Shown: positions 7,180 through 16,437, counted from the stretch's first letter. The stretch is DNA of 34,612 nt from Deltaproteobacteria bacterium (GCA_005879255.1 VBKY01000074.1:1-34612); one strand, 5' to 3'. A program made the numbers and translations. The notes: generated by a model not told the origin, from the letters alone.

Positions 7180-8241
7180 CTAAGGAATAATATGCCTGAC
7201 GATGTACGGACCGATTGAATTGGTTACTCGTAATGGCAAGCCGCGCCAGATACGGATCGCCCATTGCAATTTAGGATTGATTGAACTGGTGTCTGGTATG
7301 CCGTGACCATTGAGTGAATAGTACCAGTAGGGAAGCGGTTTTGGTTCGAATCCCCAGTGTCGTTTAAAGTGATAGGAACCCGTACCTTCTTTGCTTCGGC
7401 CAAAATCGAAAACTTTATAGCCATGGGAAGCCGCATAGCGCATGAGCTCCCAGTACATGAAATCGTTCGGTGCCAAATGAAGACACTCTTTCAAAGCACC
7501 ACCGTAGTACGGTAAAACCTGATCCTTATAAAAGAAAGATAATACTCCTGCGACAACTTTGTCTTGGTATTCGATCAAGAGCACCTTACATTGTTCGTCG
7601 AGTGCTTCGACGAGATTTTTGAAATAGGAGAAACCAAAAACGGGCGTTCCCAAGTTTCGCACACTTTCCGCGTAAACGTTGTAAAACTCGCGTAGGCGAC
7701 CGTTGTCGAAAACCGGTCTAAGGCCGTTTTTATCGCCTTGACGGACCATACGCCTCTGCTTGCGAGGAATCCGCGCTAGGTTCGCCTCGTCTGTAGGAGA
7801 AATTTCACTGAGAAATGTGAGGTACAGATCTTTGCGGGCCCAGCGCGGCGCGTCGCCGTTCGAAATCGGCGCCTCCATAGACTCGCCGTAGGGATTGCCG
7901 CGGATTTCCAGGTAACGCACTTGGTGCTCATTGGCAAGCCGTTTCGCTTCATCCAAGAGAATGCCGGCGGCACTTTCATCAGTCGCGACGGCACCTCCGT
8001 AGACGCCAATCGGCATGGCGACCAAACTGCGACCAAAAAGAAGACTCTTGACCAAGAAGAGCGGTAAAACGCCGCAAATGCGGTCTGAATCCGTTGCCCA
8101 TAGATAAATGGGCTCATAGCCAAAACTGCGCGAGACAATTTCCCGCCAGATCGACAAGTGGAAAAATGTTCCCGCTGGATGGGCCAGAACAAAGGCATCC
8201 CACCGAGGATCGTCATCTCGGAGAATTGAACATTCGATCAT
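7180..8241 (-). CDS. FemAB-family XrtA/PEP-CTERM-associated protein
   Basis: A 353-residue protein, with the start set at ATG 8241. An AGG lies about ten bases upstream (AAAGGCAAGCTGAA), and the protein then begins MIECSILRDDDPRWDAFVLA as its relatives do. Longer in-frame starts would read back through wecB. The double GNAT fold is shown by AGTFFHLSIWREIVSRSFGY near the start, the central RKQRRMVRQGDKNGL, VLSFFYKDQVLPYYGGAL and a C-terminal YKVFDFGRSKEGTGSYHFKR. FemAB relatives transfer aminoacyl groups. The exact substrate of the XrtA-associated group is not established; a role in modifying the polysaccharide or a lipid-linked precursor is assumed. It starts 16 bp after wecB. Confidence 0.88.
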   Translation of the reverse strand: MIECSILRDDDPRWDAFVLAHPAGTFFHLSIWREIVSRSFGYEPIYLWATDSDRICGVLPLFLVKSLLFGRSLVAMPIGVYGGAVATDESAAGILLDEAKRLANEHQVRYLEIRGNPYGESMEAPISNGDAPRWARKDLYLTFLSEISPTDEANLARIPRKQRRMVRQGDKNGLRPVFDNGRLREFYNVYAESVRNLGTPVFGFSYFKNLVEALDEQCKVLLIEYQDKVVAGVLSFFYKDQVLPYYGGALKECLHLAPNDFMYWELMRYAASHGYKVFDFGRSKEGTGSYHFKRHWGFEPKPLPYWYYSLNGHGIPDTSSINPKLQWAIRIWRGLPLRVTNSIGPYIVRHIIP

Positions 8242-8257
8242 TTCAGCTTGCCTTTGA

Positions 8258-9520
8258 TTACGGATCGCGCACACTTTCAGCGGTCGCTGCGCCGCTCCAG
8301 CACTGGGGTGCCGGTTCACGCGACGGCGGCGCTTCTCCGGCGAGGATCTGAACGATTCGCTTGGCGGCGTTGCCATCCCAAAAATGCGGCGGCGCCACCG
8401 GTTTTGCTGCGCCCTCAAGAACGCGCGAAAATTCTCGAATGATTTTCTCCGGGTCAGCGCCAACGAGCACATTGGTTCCATGTTTAAGCGTGACCGGCCG
8501 TTCGGTATTTTCTCTCAATGTAATGCACGGAATACCCAAAATCGTCGTCTCTTCTTGTACCCCTCCAGAGTCTGTCAGCACGACCTTGGCGTGAGACATC
8601 AATTGCAGAAAATCGATATATCCCAACGGAGGCACTAATCGAATGCGCACTCGGGAGTCCCAAGGCTCGGGACCGTTAGTACAATGATCGACAAAATAAT
8701 CCCCCAAATCCGCTTCCTGAATCTGCTTAAGCGTCCGTGGATGAGCGGGAAAAATGATCGGCATGTGTTGCGACACAGCCAAGAACGATTCCACCATCTT
8801 GGAAAATACTCGCGAATCATCAACGTTAGCGGGCCGGTGTAACGTCAGAATGGCGTATGGCTTGATTCGAGCCTGCTCAAACAGCTGAAGGTCATGGAGA
8901 ATCGCGGATTCCTTCGCTTTCGTTCGATGCCGCAATAGAGTATCGATCATGACGTTACCCACGAAGTGGATTTTATCGGTTGAAACTCCTTCCCGCGCCA
9001 GGTTTAGGTTCGCGCTTTCTTCCGTGGTGAAAAGATAGTCCGAGATCGAGTCCGTTACGATCCGATTGACTTCTTCGGGCATCGTTCTGTCGAAGCTTCG
9101 CAAGCCTGCTTCCACATGGGCCAATTGGGGAATAAAATCTTTCCCGTCAGCGCCGCCAGAACAGGAAGTTTTCTTGGTGACCAATGCACAGGCCACGGTC
9201 GAGTTCACGTCGCCGACAACGATTACGACGTTCGGCTTCTCGGCCAACAATACGCCCTCAAATCCTTCCATCACCTTGGCGGTCTGGGCGGAATGAGATC
9301 CGGAGCCAACCCCGAGAAACAGATTCGGCTTCGGCAACTCGAGATCGTTGAAAAAGAAATCGGACATATTCGCGTCGTAATGCTGTCCGGTGTGCACCAA
9401 AATGTGATCGATTTGTCGCCCGTCGGATAGCGCGTTGTACTCTTTGATCGCTTCGCAGATGGCGGCGATCTTCATAAAATTCGGCCTAGCTCCAACCACG
9501 GAGAGAATTTTATAGGCCAT
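8258..9520 (-). CDS. wecB: UDP-N-acetylglucosamine 2-epimerase, non-hydrolysing (WecB)
   Basis: 420 residues, beginning MAYKILSVVGARPNFMKIAA, the GT-B-like N-terminal motif of WecB. HTGQHYDANMSDFFF, VVGDVNST, HVEAGLRSFDRTMPEEVNRI and LTDSGGVQEE followed by RENTERPVT are the catalytic and UDP-binding stretches of the family, all present. It interconverts UDP-GlcNAc and UDP-ManNAc in the cytoplasm. A dehydrogenase of the WbpA/TviB class lies on the other arm of the locus (24,877). The last part (from about GEAPPSREP) is a non-conserved, Pro-rich tail. Its start overlaps the end of the deacetylase gene by 11 bases, which suggests coupling. Confidence 0.95.
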   Translation of the reverse strand: MAYKILSVVGARPNFMKIAAICEAIKEYNALSDGRQIDHILVHTGQHYDANMSDFFFNDLELPKPNLFLGVGSGSHSAQTAKVMEGFEGVLLAEKPNVVIVVGDVNSTVACALVTKKTSCSGGADGKDFIPQLAHVEAGLRSFDRTMPEEVNRIVTDSISDYLFTTEESANLNLAREGVSTDKIHFVGNVMIDTLLRHRTKAKESAILHDLQLFEQARIKPYAILTLHRPANVDDSRVFSKMVESFLAVSQHMPIIFPAHPRTLKQIQEADLGDYFVDHCTNGPEPWDSRVRIRLVPPLGYIDFLQLMSHAKVVLTDSGGVQEETTILGIPCITLRENTERPVTLKHGTNVLVGADPEKIIREFSRVLEGAAKPVAPPHFWDGNAAKRIVQILAGEAPPSREPAPQCWSGAATAESVRDP

Positions 9521-10385
9521 CTCCCACCTCTTCTTTGGAATTCGTGCTGCTCAACGACAACGAAAGCACCTCCGACATCGAGGCCCATGAAAAATCATCG
9601 AGGAGACGCCTCAGTTTTTCTTCCGTCGAACGCAAATTCTGGTAGTGACGAAACCGCGAAGCCCAGGGAGCGGCGACTCGTGGCTGCTCGGGATCGATTT
9701 CCCATGGATGTAGATACACCATCGCGGGCTGCGCTTCCTTCTCATTGATTCGGCGGATCGCCCATGCCGTCACCCCGTAAGGCAAGAGTCTCAAATATCC
9801 GCCTCCCGCTACGGGAAGGTTAATCCCGTATGCGGGCAGGGTCGACGGAGGAAATTCTAAAAGACGGCCTCCGTCGCGGAGAAACCTATAATGCGGAAAC
9901 CGTGGAGCATCCGGAATGCCGTAGTAATCATGATGCACAGGGAAAATACTCGAATCGTATTCGAAACCCAGTTCTCCGAGAATCTCCAATGCCCAAAGCG
10001 TTTTCGTCGTGATTGAATAACTTGGAGCACGGAAACACCTAACGTCAATGCCAATTTGATCCTCAAGGATCGATTTAGCGTGACTAATGTCCCTGCGAAA
10101 ACTCTTCTCATCTCCCAGATTGATCATCTGATGCCCATATCCGTGACTCCCAATCTCATGTCCTGCTTTGAAAATATCCCGCACGAGACTTGGACAACGT
10201 TCCGCCACCCACCCCAAGATGAAAAACGTCGCGTGAATGCCACGCTGCTCCAACAGTTCCAAGAGTCGGTAGGTGTTGTTCGCAACTCGCATCGGATACT
10301 GGCACCAATCCTTGCGTGAAATAACATCGGAAAAGGCCTGAACCTGAAAATAATCTTCAACATCGATGGTGAGCGCATTAATCAT
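9510..10385 (-). CDS. XrtA-associated polysaccharide deacetylase (NodB domain plus DUF3473)
   Basis: 291 residues from ATG 10385, chosen because GAGG lies six bases upstream and the protein then starts MINALTIDVEDYFQVQAF, the stereotyped beginning of this subfamily. A GTG at 10409 is also in frame. The NodB metal site is visible as TIDVEDYF, then EIGSHGYGHQMI (His-x3-His) and FRAPSYSI. The C-terminal PAMVYLHPWEIDPEQPR is the DUF3473 part typical of PEP-CTERM/XrtA loci. The enzyme removes acetyl groups from N-acetylated sugars of the polysaccharide or its lipid-linked precursor. No signal peptide is seen, so its compartment is unclear. It starts 8 bp after the sugar transferase stop. Confidence 0.93.
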   Translation of the reverse strand: MINALTIDVEDYFQVQAFSDVISRKDWCQYPMRVANNTYRLLELLEQRGIHATFFILGWVAERCPSLVRDIFKAGHEIGSHGYGHQMINLGDEKSFRRDISHAKSILEDQIGIDVRCFRAPSYSITTKTLWALEILGELGFEYDSSIFPVHHDYYGIPDAPRFPHYRFLRDGGRLLEFPPSTLPAYGINLPVAGGGYLRLLPYGVTAWAIRRINEKEAQPAMVYLHPWEIDPEQPRVAAPWASRFRHYQNLRSTEEKLRRLLDDFSWASMSEVLSLSLSSTNSKEEVGDGL

Positions 10386-10393
10386 GCTGCACC

Positions 10394-11791
10394 TCAGCGA
10401 GCGCCCCACCCAAAAAGGATAACTTTAATGCTCTCGAAGATAATTTGGAGATCGAAAACAGGCGACATATGTTTGATGTAGTACAAATCATACTGTAATT
10501 TCTCGATAGCATCTCGTTCGCTGTCGCCATACTGGTAGCTGATTTGCGCCCAGCCGGTGATTCCCGGCTTAACCGAATGGCGCAGGTCATAGTACGGAAT
10601 GGTCTGCTTCAGTTGTTCGACGAAATAGGGCCGTTCCGGGCGTGGCCCGACGAAGCTCATTTCCCCTTTCAGAACGTTTATCATTTGCGGAATTTCATCG
10701 ATCCTGAGTTTTCGAATAATCGCCCCGACGCTGGTCACTCGAGGATCATTCTCGGCAGCCCAAACCGGCCCCATCTGATCCTCCGCGCCTTCGGCCATCG
10801 AGCGAAACTTAAAAAGTGTAAAACGTTTCTCATTCTGTCCAACTCGTTCCTGTCGATAAAATACTGGCCCTGAACTTTCTGATTTTATGGCTATGGCGGT
10901 CACCAAAGCCAGCGGAGCGCTTAGAATCAATCCGAGGAAAGCAACCAAGACATCGATGACTCGCTTTGCCGCCAGAATCAGTCGGTCTCGACGGAATCCT
11001 TCGGATAAAGCAATCCATTCGGGCGGCAAGTCTGTGATCGCGATCTTGCTGGCCAAACGCTCATAGAACGAGTGGCAGTCTTCGATCGGGACGCCCATCG
11101 TCCGCACGGCAACCAGCTCCTTATTATATGACTGTGGAAAATGACCGGCACCGGCCAACAAAATACGATTCACATCATTACTCGCAATCAAATCGCTTAA
11201 CGACAAAGGCGCAAAAATCGGAATCTGAACTTTTTTTGGATTGCCGTAGGAAAGGGTCATTTGCCCGGCATTCTCACCAACAAAGCCCACAACGTCCATG
11301 CCCAACGTCTTCTTCAAATAAAGCTCTTCCGCCACCATTCGCCCGATGGTCCGAGTGCCGACGATTAATACTTTGGCACGAATCCCCGCCTGCTGGATGA
11401 CTCGCATGAAACCAAGCCGCCACAGGCCGAGAGACATCCCCATCACGATCATTTCGCTGATATAAATAGATTTACCGAAATTGGGAATTGGGTAACTGAT
11501 GATTCCGATAACGATGCATGCCACGCCCAGTCCGGCGACAAAACGATGTAACAACTCGTGAATCGAAAGAGTTTGGTCGATGGCGTAGAGATCCGAATAA
11601 TAAAAAGCGGTCGCGACGATCACGGCCATGGCGATACCGTGCAGCACTGAAGTGGGCCACGAATCATCGGTCGATGATCCAGTCGGCGCCACCATTTCGC
11701 GGACGATCAAGCTCGCGCCGAGTACTAGTACAAGATCACCTAACACCAAAAGCAGGTCGTAGGCGGTATAGTATCGATTAAGGAACCTCAC
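10394..11791 (-). CDS. Polyprenyl-phosphate sugar phosphotransferase (TIGR03013 type)
   Basis: 465 residues with the two-part layout of initiating sugar transferases. The N-terminal half has four or so membrane helices (for example [18 protein letters not shown]) and a CoA-binding-like cytosolic domain ([18 protein letters not shown]). The C-terminal bacterial sugar transferase domain runs from about residue 275: [35 protein letters not shown], the [20 protein letters not shown] motif, [10 protein letters not shown] and [10 protein letters not shown]. It moves a sugar-1-phosphate from a nucleotide sugar to undecaprenyl phosphate and so starts the EPS repeat unit at the inner membrane. It sits between the tyrosine kinase (3 bp away) and the deacetylase, the common arrangement in XrtA-type EPS operons. 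Confidence 0.94.
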   Translation of the reverse strand: MRFLNRYYTAYDLLLVLGDLVLVLGASLIVREMVAPTGSSTDDSWPTSVLHGIAMAVIVATAFYYSDLYAIDQTLSIHELLHRFVAGLGVACIVIGIISYPIPNFGKSIYISEMIVMGMSLGLWRLGFMRVIQQAGIRAKVLIVGTRTIGRMVAEELYLKKTLGMDVVGFVGENAGQMTLSYGNPKKVQIPIFAPLSLSDLIASNDVNRILLAGAGHFPQSYNKELVAVRTMGVPIEDCHSFYERLASKIAITDLPPEWIALSEGFRRDRLILAAKRVIDVLVAFLGLILSAPLALVTAIAIKSESSGPVFYRQERVGQNEKRFTLFKFRSMAEGAEDQMGPVWAAENDPRVTSVGAIIRKLRIDEIPQMINVLKGEMSFVGPRPERPYFVEQLKQTIPYYDLRHSVKPGITGWAQISYQYGDSERDAIEKLQYDLYYIKHMSPVFDLQIIFESIKVILFGWGAR

Positions 11792-11794
11792 TTC

Positions 11795-12739
11795 TTACCC
11801 ATGGCCATTGCTAGAGTAGTAATAGTAGTACTTGGAACCGAGACCCAAGTCTGCGCCATTGAGTACGACACCCAGAACCTTGTTGGGCTCAAACGAGCTC
11901 AAAGCCCGGGCCAAATAGTCCTTCGGAGTCTTGCCGGCACGAATGACCATGATCACGCCGTCGACCTGACGACTCAGCACCAAAGGATCCGGAGTGGAGA
12001 GCACGGGCGGTGAATCGATAATGACCATATGTCCGGGCAATTCGGTTTGAATTTCCTCGATCAAACGTTTCATTTTTTCCTTTGCCAGAAGCTCTGAAGC
12101 AAAACGGGATGGTTTACCAGCAGGAATAATGTGTAGACCGCTAAGATGGGTGTCCCGCACCAGGCCTTTAACTGATCCGTATGAATTGGAACTGAGATAG
12201 TCGGTGAGTCCGGGCGTGCCCTCGCTGTTAAAATAGCGATGGACGCTCGGCGCGCGTAAATCAGCGTCGATCAAAAGCACTTTCTCTTCGTATTCCAAAG
12301 CGATCGCTGCAGCCAAATTCACAGCGACGGTGGTTTTGCCGTCCCTTTTGACTGGGCTAGTAATCGCGACCGTACGAATGCCAGCTTCCGTTCGGAGTCT
12401 TCTAAGCTGCTCGCGCAGTATCTTGTACTGCTCGGAAGCCGGGGACTCCTCTTCCAACGCGACGATGGGATGACTGCTGTACCGTCGAAGATCCCATCCA
12501 AAAAATAGTTCTTCGACTTTTTCGCGCCAATTCTTCGTTCCATTGTTGCCAATTGGAAGTGACGGGGAAACGGAGTGGTCCTTGCCATTTCGACTCACTG
12601 TCAATTCCCGAAGATCCAGCTCCTTTTCCGGCGCCGGCGCATACGCTGTCACGTTCATCTCGGTGCTTGTCGGCGCTGTCTGTCCGTCCCGTTTCTTCTC
12701 ATTGCTTGCTTTATTTAAGGCTTCGAAAACCCTGCTCAT
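11795..12739 (-). CDS. XrtA-associated tyrosine autokinase (BY-kinase, TIGR03018 type)
   Basis: 314 residues from ATG 12739. AGGGAG lies eight bases before it, and the protein then starts MSRVFEALNKAS as is usual here; an ATG 21 bases earlier is also in frame. The BY-kinase motifs are visible: a Walker A-type loop TSPVKRDGKTTVAVNLA, with Pro instead of the usual small residue at its first position; A' LLIDADLRAPSVHR; and B VIIDSPPVLS. The protein ends in a tyrosine cluster, SKYYYYYSSNGHG, the autophosphorylation tail. There is no membrane helix, so it probably works with the separate Wzz-like protein at 14,150 to control chain length and export. The small frame ending at its ATG may couple its translation. 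Confidence 0.92.
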   Translation of the reverse strand: MSRVFEALNKASNEKKRDGQTAPTSTEMNVTAYAPAPEKELDLRELTVSRNGKDHSVSPSLPIGNNGTKNWREKVEELFFGWDLRRYSSHPIVALEEESPASEQYKILREQLRRLRTEAGIRTVAITSPVKRDGKTTVAVNLAAAIALEYEEKVLLIDADLRAPSVHRYFNSEGTPGLTDYLSSNSYGSVKGLVRDTHLSGLHIIPAGKPSRFASELLAKEKMKRLIEEIQTELPGHMVIIDSPPVLSTPDPLVLSRQVDGVIMVIRAGKTPKDYLARALSSFEPNKVLGVVLNGADLGLGSKYYYYYSSNGHG

Positions 12740-12831
12740 CGGCAACGCTCCCTGGTGCATTTGTAAGTCGTTAGATAAAATTGCTTGTAAAACACGTTGA
12801 GGAACTCATTTTGAGGGAATAAGTTAGCCAT
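12736..12831 (-). CDS. Possible 31-residue leader ORF before the tyrosine kinase gene
   Basis: A short frame from ATG 12831 (MANLFPQNEFLNVFYKQFYL, then TTYKCTRERCR) ends in a TGA overlapping the kinase ATG as ATGA. AGGA lies about 11 bases upstream. It is aromatic-rich and matches no family I know. The exact stop-start overlap is the only support; it may be chance within a 138-bp gap. Confidence 0.25.
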   Translation of the reverse strand: MANLFPQNEFLNVFYKQFYLTTYKCTRERCR

Positions 12832-12898
12832 TTTTTGTTTCGTCCTACCGCGCGATTGCCAGTCTTAAAACGCGCTTCTTCAATTTATCTGCGGTCGT

Positions 12899-14143
12899 TC
12901 ATTTTCTATAACCCGCCGTGTGCAGATTCCGAATCCGTTCCGACATGATTTGCCGGAATTCATTTCTGATCGATTCATCGCAAATCTCGTGACTCACTGA
13001 ATCTATGAGAATCCATAGCTTTTCACGCGAAACACCGTCTGCGGTCGGGTCGAGCATGTGGATCCGCTCATTAAGAACAATCCTCGCCATGGGACCCATA
13101 GCTTCGGTCAGCGCTTCGGTCGCGGTCTTAATAAATTCCGCCGCAACGGTCCCGTTGGGGGGCGGACTCGATTTAGAGTTGTTTACGACGGCCGCTCCAG
13201 AGCTAGCTTGAACGATCTTGGACCGCGCGACTTCGTTTTCTCTGGTTTTACCATTGAGCCCCGGGACCTCTTTGTACGGAGCGATGCTCTCCGGTCTCTT
13301 TAGTGCCGACAATCCAAAACCACGCGTCAGACGTAAATCTTCGGCCACCTCACGGATAATGGAAGTATCAATCTCGTTTTTACCGACTGCATAACTCGTC
13401 AGCATTGCACTGTCGCAAAGAACATTCACGAGTCGTGGAATCCCGCTCGAATATAAGTAGACTGTCTCTATGGCGGTCGGTGTAAAAATTTTGGCGTTAC
13501 CGCCAGCTATCTGCAGGCGGTTTGTTATGTATTCTTGACATTCTTTGAGGGTGAGAGCTTGCAGATCATGTCGCAGAGTTATCCGTTGCTTTAGTTGCCG
13601 TAGCTCAGGAGTATTGAGCCGGAGGGCTAATTCAGGTTGGCCAACCAGCAAGATTTGCAACAACTTATCCGTGGAAGTTTCGAAATTGGATAACATTCGA
13701 ATACTTTCCAATACTTCAGCGCTCAAATTCTGCGCTTCATCAATGATCAGAACGCAATTTTCTCCCAACCGATATTTTTCTAAAAGAAACTCATTGAGCA
13801 AAACCAAGTAGTCATGAAGTTCCTCCCGCCGCTGCCTGGGCTCCATAAGTCTGAATTCCTCACAGACATAACGGAGCAAATCTATCGGACTAACCACCGT
13901 GCTAAAAATGAGTGCCGTATGGGTTGTCTCGTTCAAATCGTTCAATAGGGAGTGAATTAGAGTGGTCTTGCCGGTGCCCACTTCGCCCGTGAGCACGATA
14001 AAACCTTTGCGCGCTCTAATACCGTATGAAAGCTGAGCCAAGGCCTCCCGATGGCTAGCACTCAGATAGAGAAAGCTGGGATCAGGCGTGACATTAAAAG
14101 GAGACCGGTCGAGCCTGAAATGTGCTTGATAAAGTTCGTGCAT
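12899..14143 (-). CDS. XrtA/PEP-CTERM-associated ExeA-like ATPase (TIGR03015 type)
   Basis: 414 residues, beginning MHELYQAHFRLDRSPFNVTP, the standard start of this group. The AAA-type NTPase core has Walker A TGEVGTGKTTLIHSL (residues 52-66) and Walker B CVLIIDEAQNLS (130-141). Sensor-like LLVGQPELALRLNTPELRQL and the ExeA-type GGNAKIFTPTAIETVYLYS with SGIPRLVN follow. The region after about residue 285 is not conserved and is low in motifs. The role in EPS is not defined; by analogy with ExeA/GspA it could energise assembly of an envelope export complex. It lies 6 bp after the chain-length gene and 138 bp before the kinase. Confidence 0.93.
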   Translation of the reverse strand: MHELYQAHFRLDRSPFNVTPDPSFLYLSASHREALAQLSYGIRARKGFIVLTGEVGTGKTTLIHSLLNDLNETTHTALIFSTVVSPIDLLRYVCEEFRLMEPRQRREELHDYLVLLNEFLLEKYRLGENCVLIIDEAQNLSAEVLESIRMLSNFETSTDKLLQILLVGQPELALRLNTPELRQLKQRITLRHDLQALTLKECQEYITNRLQIAGGNAKIFTPTAIETVYLYSSGIPRLVNVLCDSAMLTSYAVGKNEIDTSIIREVAEDLRLTRGFGLSALKRPESIAPYKEVPGLNGKTRENEVARSKIVQASSGAAVVNNSKSSPPPNGTVAAEFIKTATEALTEAMGPMARIVLNERIHMLDPTADGVSREKLWILIDSVSHEICDESIRNEFRQIMSERIRNLHTAGYRK

Positions 14144-14149
14144 TGAAAC

Positions 14150-15673
14150 CTAAAAATAAAGAGGTCCGAACATATGAACACAAACGAGTCCGACCGCCAG
14201 CGCGGCAATCGAAGCAAACACAAGGATTCCCTGAGACCGCCGCTGGTCTAAGACGCTCCCGCGAGTCATAAGTGCGGGTATCGTCGCAAGCACCGGTAAA
14301 TTCACAATGCCAGCGATCTCGTCGGCCCGCTTAAAAGACGTATCGAGATTATCCCAAACAAAAGCTAATAGGATTCCGCCTGCCAATCCGCCCATGAGTC
14401 CCAAGAGAATAATCATAGGACGGTTCGGCCGCAGCGGTTTGATCGGAAAATTGGCCGGATCAAGAATGTCGAATTGCTCCCCCTTTTGCTTTTTCTCCAG
14501 GTTCTCAGATAGTTGCGACTCCAATCCTTTGGCGAGCAGATCCTGATATTTTCTTAGGGTAATGTCATATGTGCGACTGATTTTGGTAAGCTCGATTCCT
14601 CGAACCGAAGTATTGTCGATACGTCCTTGGTAGACCGGAATTTGACTGCGAACACTATCGATTTGAGAGCGCAGTGCCCGTATTTCATTATCGAGATCGC
14701 CGACCTGCGACTGCAGCACCTGGCGCAGCGGGTTCGTAGCAGGAATGGACGGCCCAGCCGACGTTTTGCTGGTGGAGGAAGTCTTTTGCGACTCGATTGC
14801 TTCAATTTCCTTATTGAGACGCGCCACATCGGGATGTTTAAGGCTATATCGTGCGAGCAGCGATTCCAGCTCTCGTTTCTTGAGTTCAAGCTGTGCGCCG
14901 TACGGCGTGCTTTGACCACCCTGGGGAATTCCCATTAGATCAAACCCACCTAGAATGTCCGATTCGACAATTTGTTTCTGCAGTATTCCTTTTCTTTCTT
15001 GGAGTGCAGACAAACGAACATTGCTTCCCTGTAATTCACCGCGAAGCTGGTCCAGCATTCTTAAGTTAGTATCTAACTGATCAGGCAGCTCAAACCGATT
15101 AGCAATCCGATACCGACTCACAATGGTTTCCTGCTCTTCCAATTCATTTCGAAGTCTTTCGGCTTCGGCATTGATAAAGGATTTTGTTCCCATCGCCTGC
15201 TGTTCCCGAACCTGTAAATTCTGCTCAATGAACAGCGAGGCCAAACGAGTGGCAACCTCTTTGGCTTTCTGCGGGCTTTCAGATTCAAAAGAGAGCGCGA
15301 AGAGATTGGCTTGCCGGAATTCGATTCTGATCACCTTTCGCAGCCGCTCAACGCGGTCTTCCACTGTCGTCGTAGCCGGGTACAGCTCGAACTCTTGAAT
15401 AATTTTTTCTAAGCGGGTCCGACTCAAAATCTCTTGAGCGATGGCCTGCATTCGCTCACCCAGTGACGTTGTTATGGTTGTTGAGACATACGAAGTCGGG
15501 ATTCTCTGAGGTGAAACGCTAATCAACGTGGTCGACCGATAGACTTCCGGAATAATAGTACTTAGATAGATCGCCAGCGCCGACACCACCAGGAAGACAC
15601 TCACAATCAAGGATTTTCTGCGGTAGAGGCTGTTTAAAATCGTTGAAATATCGAGGTCGGATAATGAATTCAC
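14150..15673 (-). CDS. EPS chain-length determinant (Wzz-like, TIGR03007 type)
   Basis: 507 residues from a GTG at 15673, eight bases after AGGAG. A Wzz domain with a first membrane helix (SLIVSVFLVVSALAIYLS, about residues 19-36) is followed by a long periplasmic coiled coil (about 140-400, rich in Glu, Gln, Arg and Leu). A second helix (IILLGLMGGLAGGILLAFVW) follows a Pro-rich PIKPLRPNRP motif, and a third helix stands at the very C-terminus. The kinase domain found in Wzc proteins is absent and is encoded separately at 11,795. It should set polymer length as an inner-membrane oligomer contacting the export lipoprotein. It sits between the export lipoprotein gene (30 bp) and the ATPase gene. 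Confidence 0.94.
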   Translation of the reverse strand: MNSLSDLDISTILNSLYRRKSLIVSVFLVVSALAIYLSTIIPEVYRSTTLISVSPQRIPTSYVSTTITTSLGERMQAIAQEILSRTRLEKIIQEFELYPATTTVEDRVERLRKVIRIEFRQANLFALSFESESPQKAKEVATRLASLFIEQNLQVREQQAMGTKSFINAEAERLRNELEEQETIVSRYRIANRFELPDQLDTNLRMLDQLRGELQGSNVRLSALQERKGILQKQIVESDILGGFDLMGIPQGGQSTPYGAQLELKKRELESLLARYSLKHPDVARLNKEIEAIESQKTSSTSKTSAGPSIPATNPLRQVLQSQVGDLDNEIRALRSQIDSVRSQIPVYQGRIDNTSVRGIELTKISRTYDITLRKYQDLLAKGLESQLSENLEKKQKGEQFDILDPANFPIKPLRPNRPMIILLGLMGGLAGGILLAFVWDNLDTSFKRADEIAGIVNLPVLATIPALMTRGSVLDQRRSQGILVFASIAALAVGLVCVHMFGPLYF

Positions 15674-15703
15674 GATAGTTCTCCTAGGACCGAACTCAAG
15701 AAG

Positions 15704-16315
15704 TTAAGGTATGATAATCCGATCTCCCGGTCTCAGTAAAAGATCTTGTTTTAGATCCCCTTTGATGATCGCGTCGTAGTCCACTATGTACTCGGTGATC
15801 TTCGGCCCTTCACGCCGCACAATACGAATATTGCTGCGATCGGCGAAGATCCCCAACCCTCCCGAACGAGTCAGAAGCTGCATAATCGTCTCATTGCCCT
15901 TAAGGGGAAATGCGCCATTCTTGCCGGTTCCGGGACCGATTAGGAAAACCTCGGCCGAAGCGATGCCACCGATGCTGATGGTAACAAATGGATCTGTCGT
16001 GAATTCTTTGTATTTTTGTTCCAGCAGCTTACGCAGTTGACCGGTCGTTAGTCCAACAACCTGAACTTCATTGAGCAGAGGAAGAGTAACATACCCATCG
16101 GGACGGACCGTGACTTGACCCGATAGCGTCGGTTCCTTCCAAACCTGAATTCCAATCGAATCGCCGGCGCCGATAACGTAGAACTCCTCTGGTGGCTTGG
16201 CGGGGTCGGGAGTATCCGGGGATATGCGGAACTCTTGAACGCGGAGTTCTTTAGTCGCGCATCCAAATAAAAACGTTACGACGAGAGATACGCCGAGAAT
16301 AAATCTTTTCCCCAT
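15704..16315 (-). CDS. EPS export lipoprotein (Wza-like, TIGR03027 type)
   Basis: 203 residues from ATG 16315, preceded by AAAGGAAA; an upstream in-frame GTG is less likely. The lipoprotein signal MGKRFILGVSLVVTFLFGC has a clear lipobox (LFGC, acylated Cys19). FYVIGAGDSIGIQVWKEPTL is the polysaccharide export (PES) domain. SLBB-like repeats follow (PFVTISIGGIASAEVFLIGP and the LLRPGDRIIIP ending). It should be an outer-membrane-anchored channel or collar for the polymer, working with the beta-barrel of 16,638. It is the first gene after the sigma-54 promoter at 16,423, with a leader of about 96 bases. Confidence 0.94.
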   Translation of the reverse strand: MGKRFILGVSLVVTFLFGCATKELRVQEFRISPDTPDPAKPPEEFYVIGAGDSIGIQVWKEPTLSGQVTVRPDGYVTLPLLNEVQVVGLTTGQLRKLLEQKYKEFTTDPFVTISIGGIASAEVFLIGPGTGKNGAFPLKGNETIMQLLTRSGGLGIFADRSNIRIVRREGPKITEYIVDYDAIIKGDLKQDLLLRPGDRIIIP

Positions 16316-16348
16316 CGTTTCCTTTCTCACTCCGAGCGAGTTTTCTTG

Positions 16349-16360
16349 ACTGTCGACAGT
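16349..16360. repeat. 12-bp palindrome in the EPS leader
   Basis: ACTGTCGACAGT is a perfect 12-bp palindrome between the predicted transcription start (about 16,411) and the lipoprotein start. It could be an operator or be chance. The remainder of the 16,316-16,637 gap holds no gene. Confidence 0.3.
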
Positions 16361-16422
16361 TAGGCCGCGTGACTAATGCACTTCGGCAAAGGCCGGGAAC
16401 CCATTGCGAATACAGCATCAAC

Positions 16423-16437
16423 GCAACTATTGTACCA
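16423..16437 (-). promoter_or_regulatory. Sigma-54 promoter of the EPS operon
   Basis: The minus strand reads TGGTAC-AATAG-TTGC, with GG and GC separated by exactly ten bases as RpoN requires; it departs from the TGGCAC-N5-TTGC consensus at one base. Transcription would begin near 16,411, about 96 bases before the export lipoprotein ATG. A 12-bp palindrome CAGCTATAGCTG (16,436-16,447) abuts the -24 element, and three TGTAAA words lie just upstream. Two RpoN activators are encoded next door, which supports the call. Confidence 0.75.
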
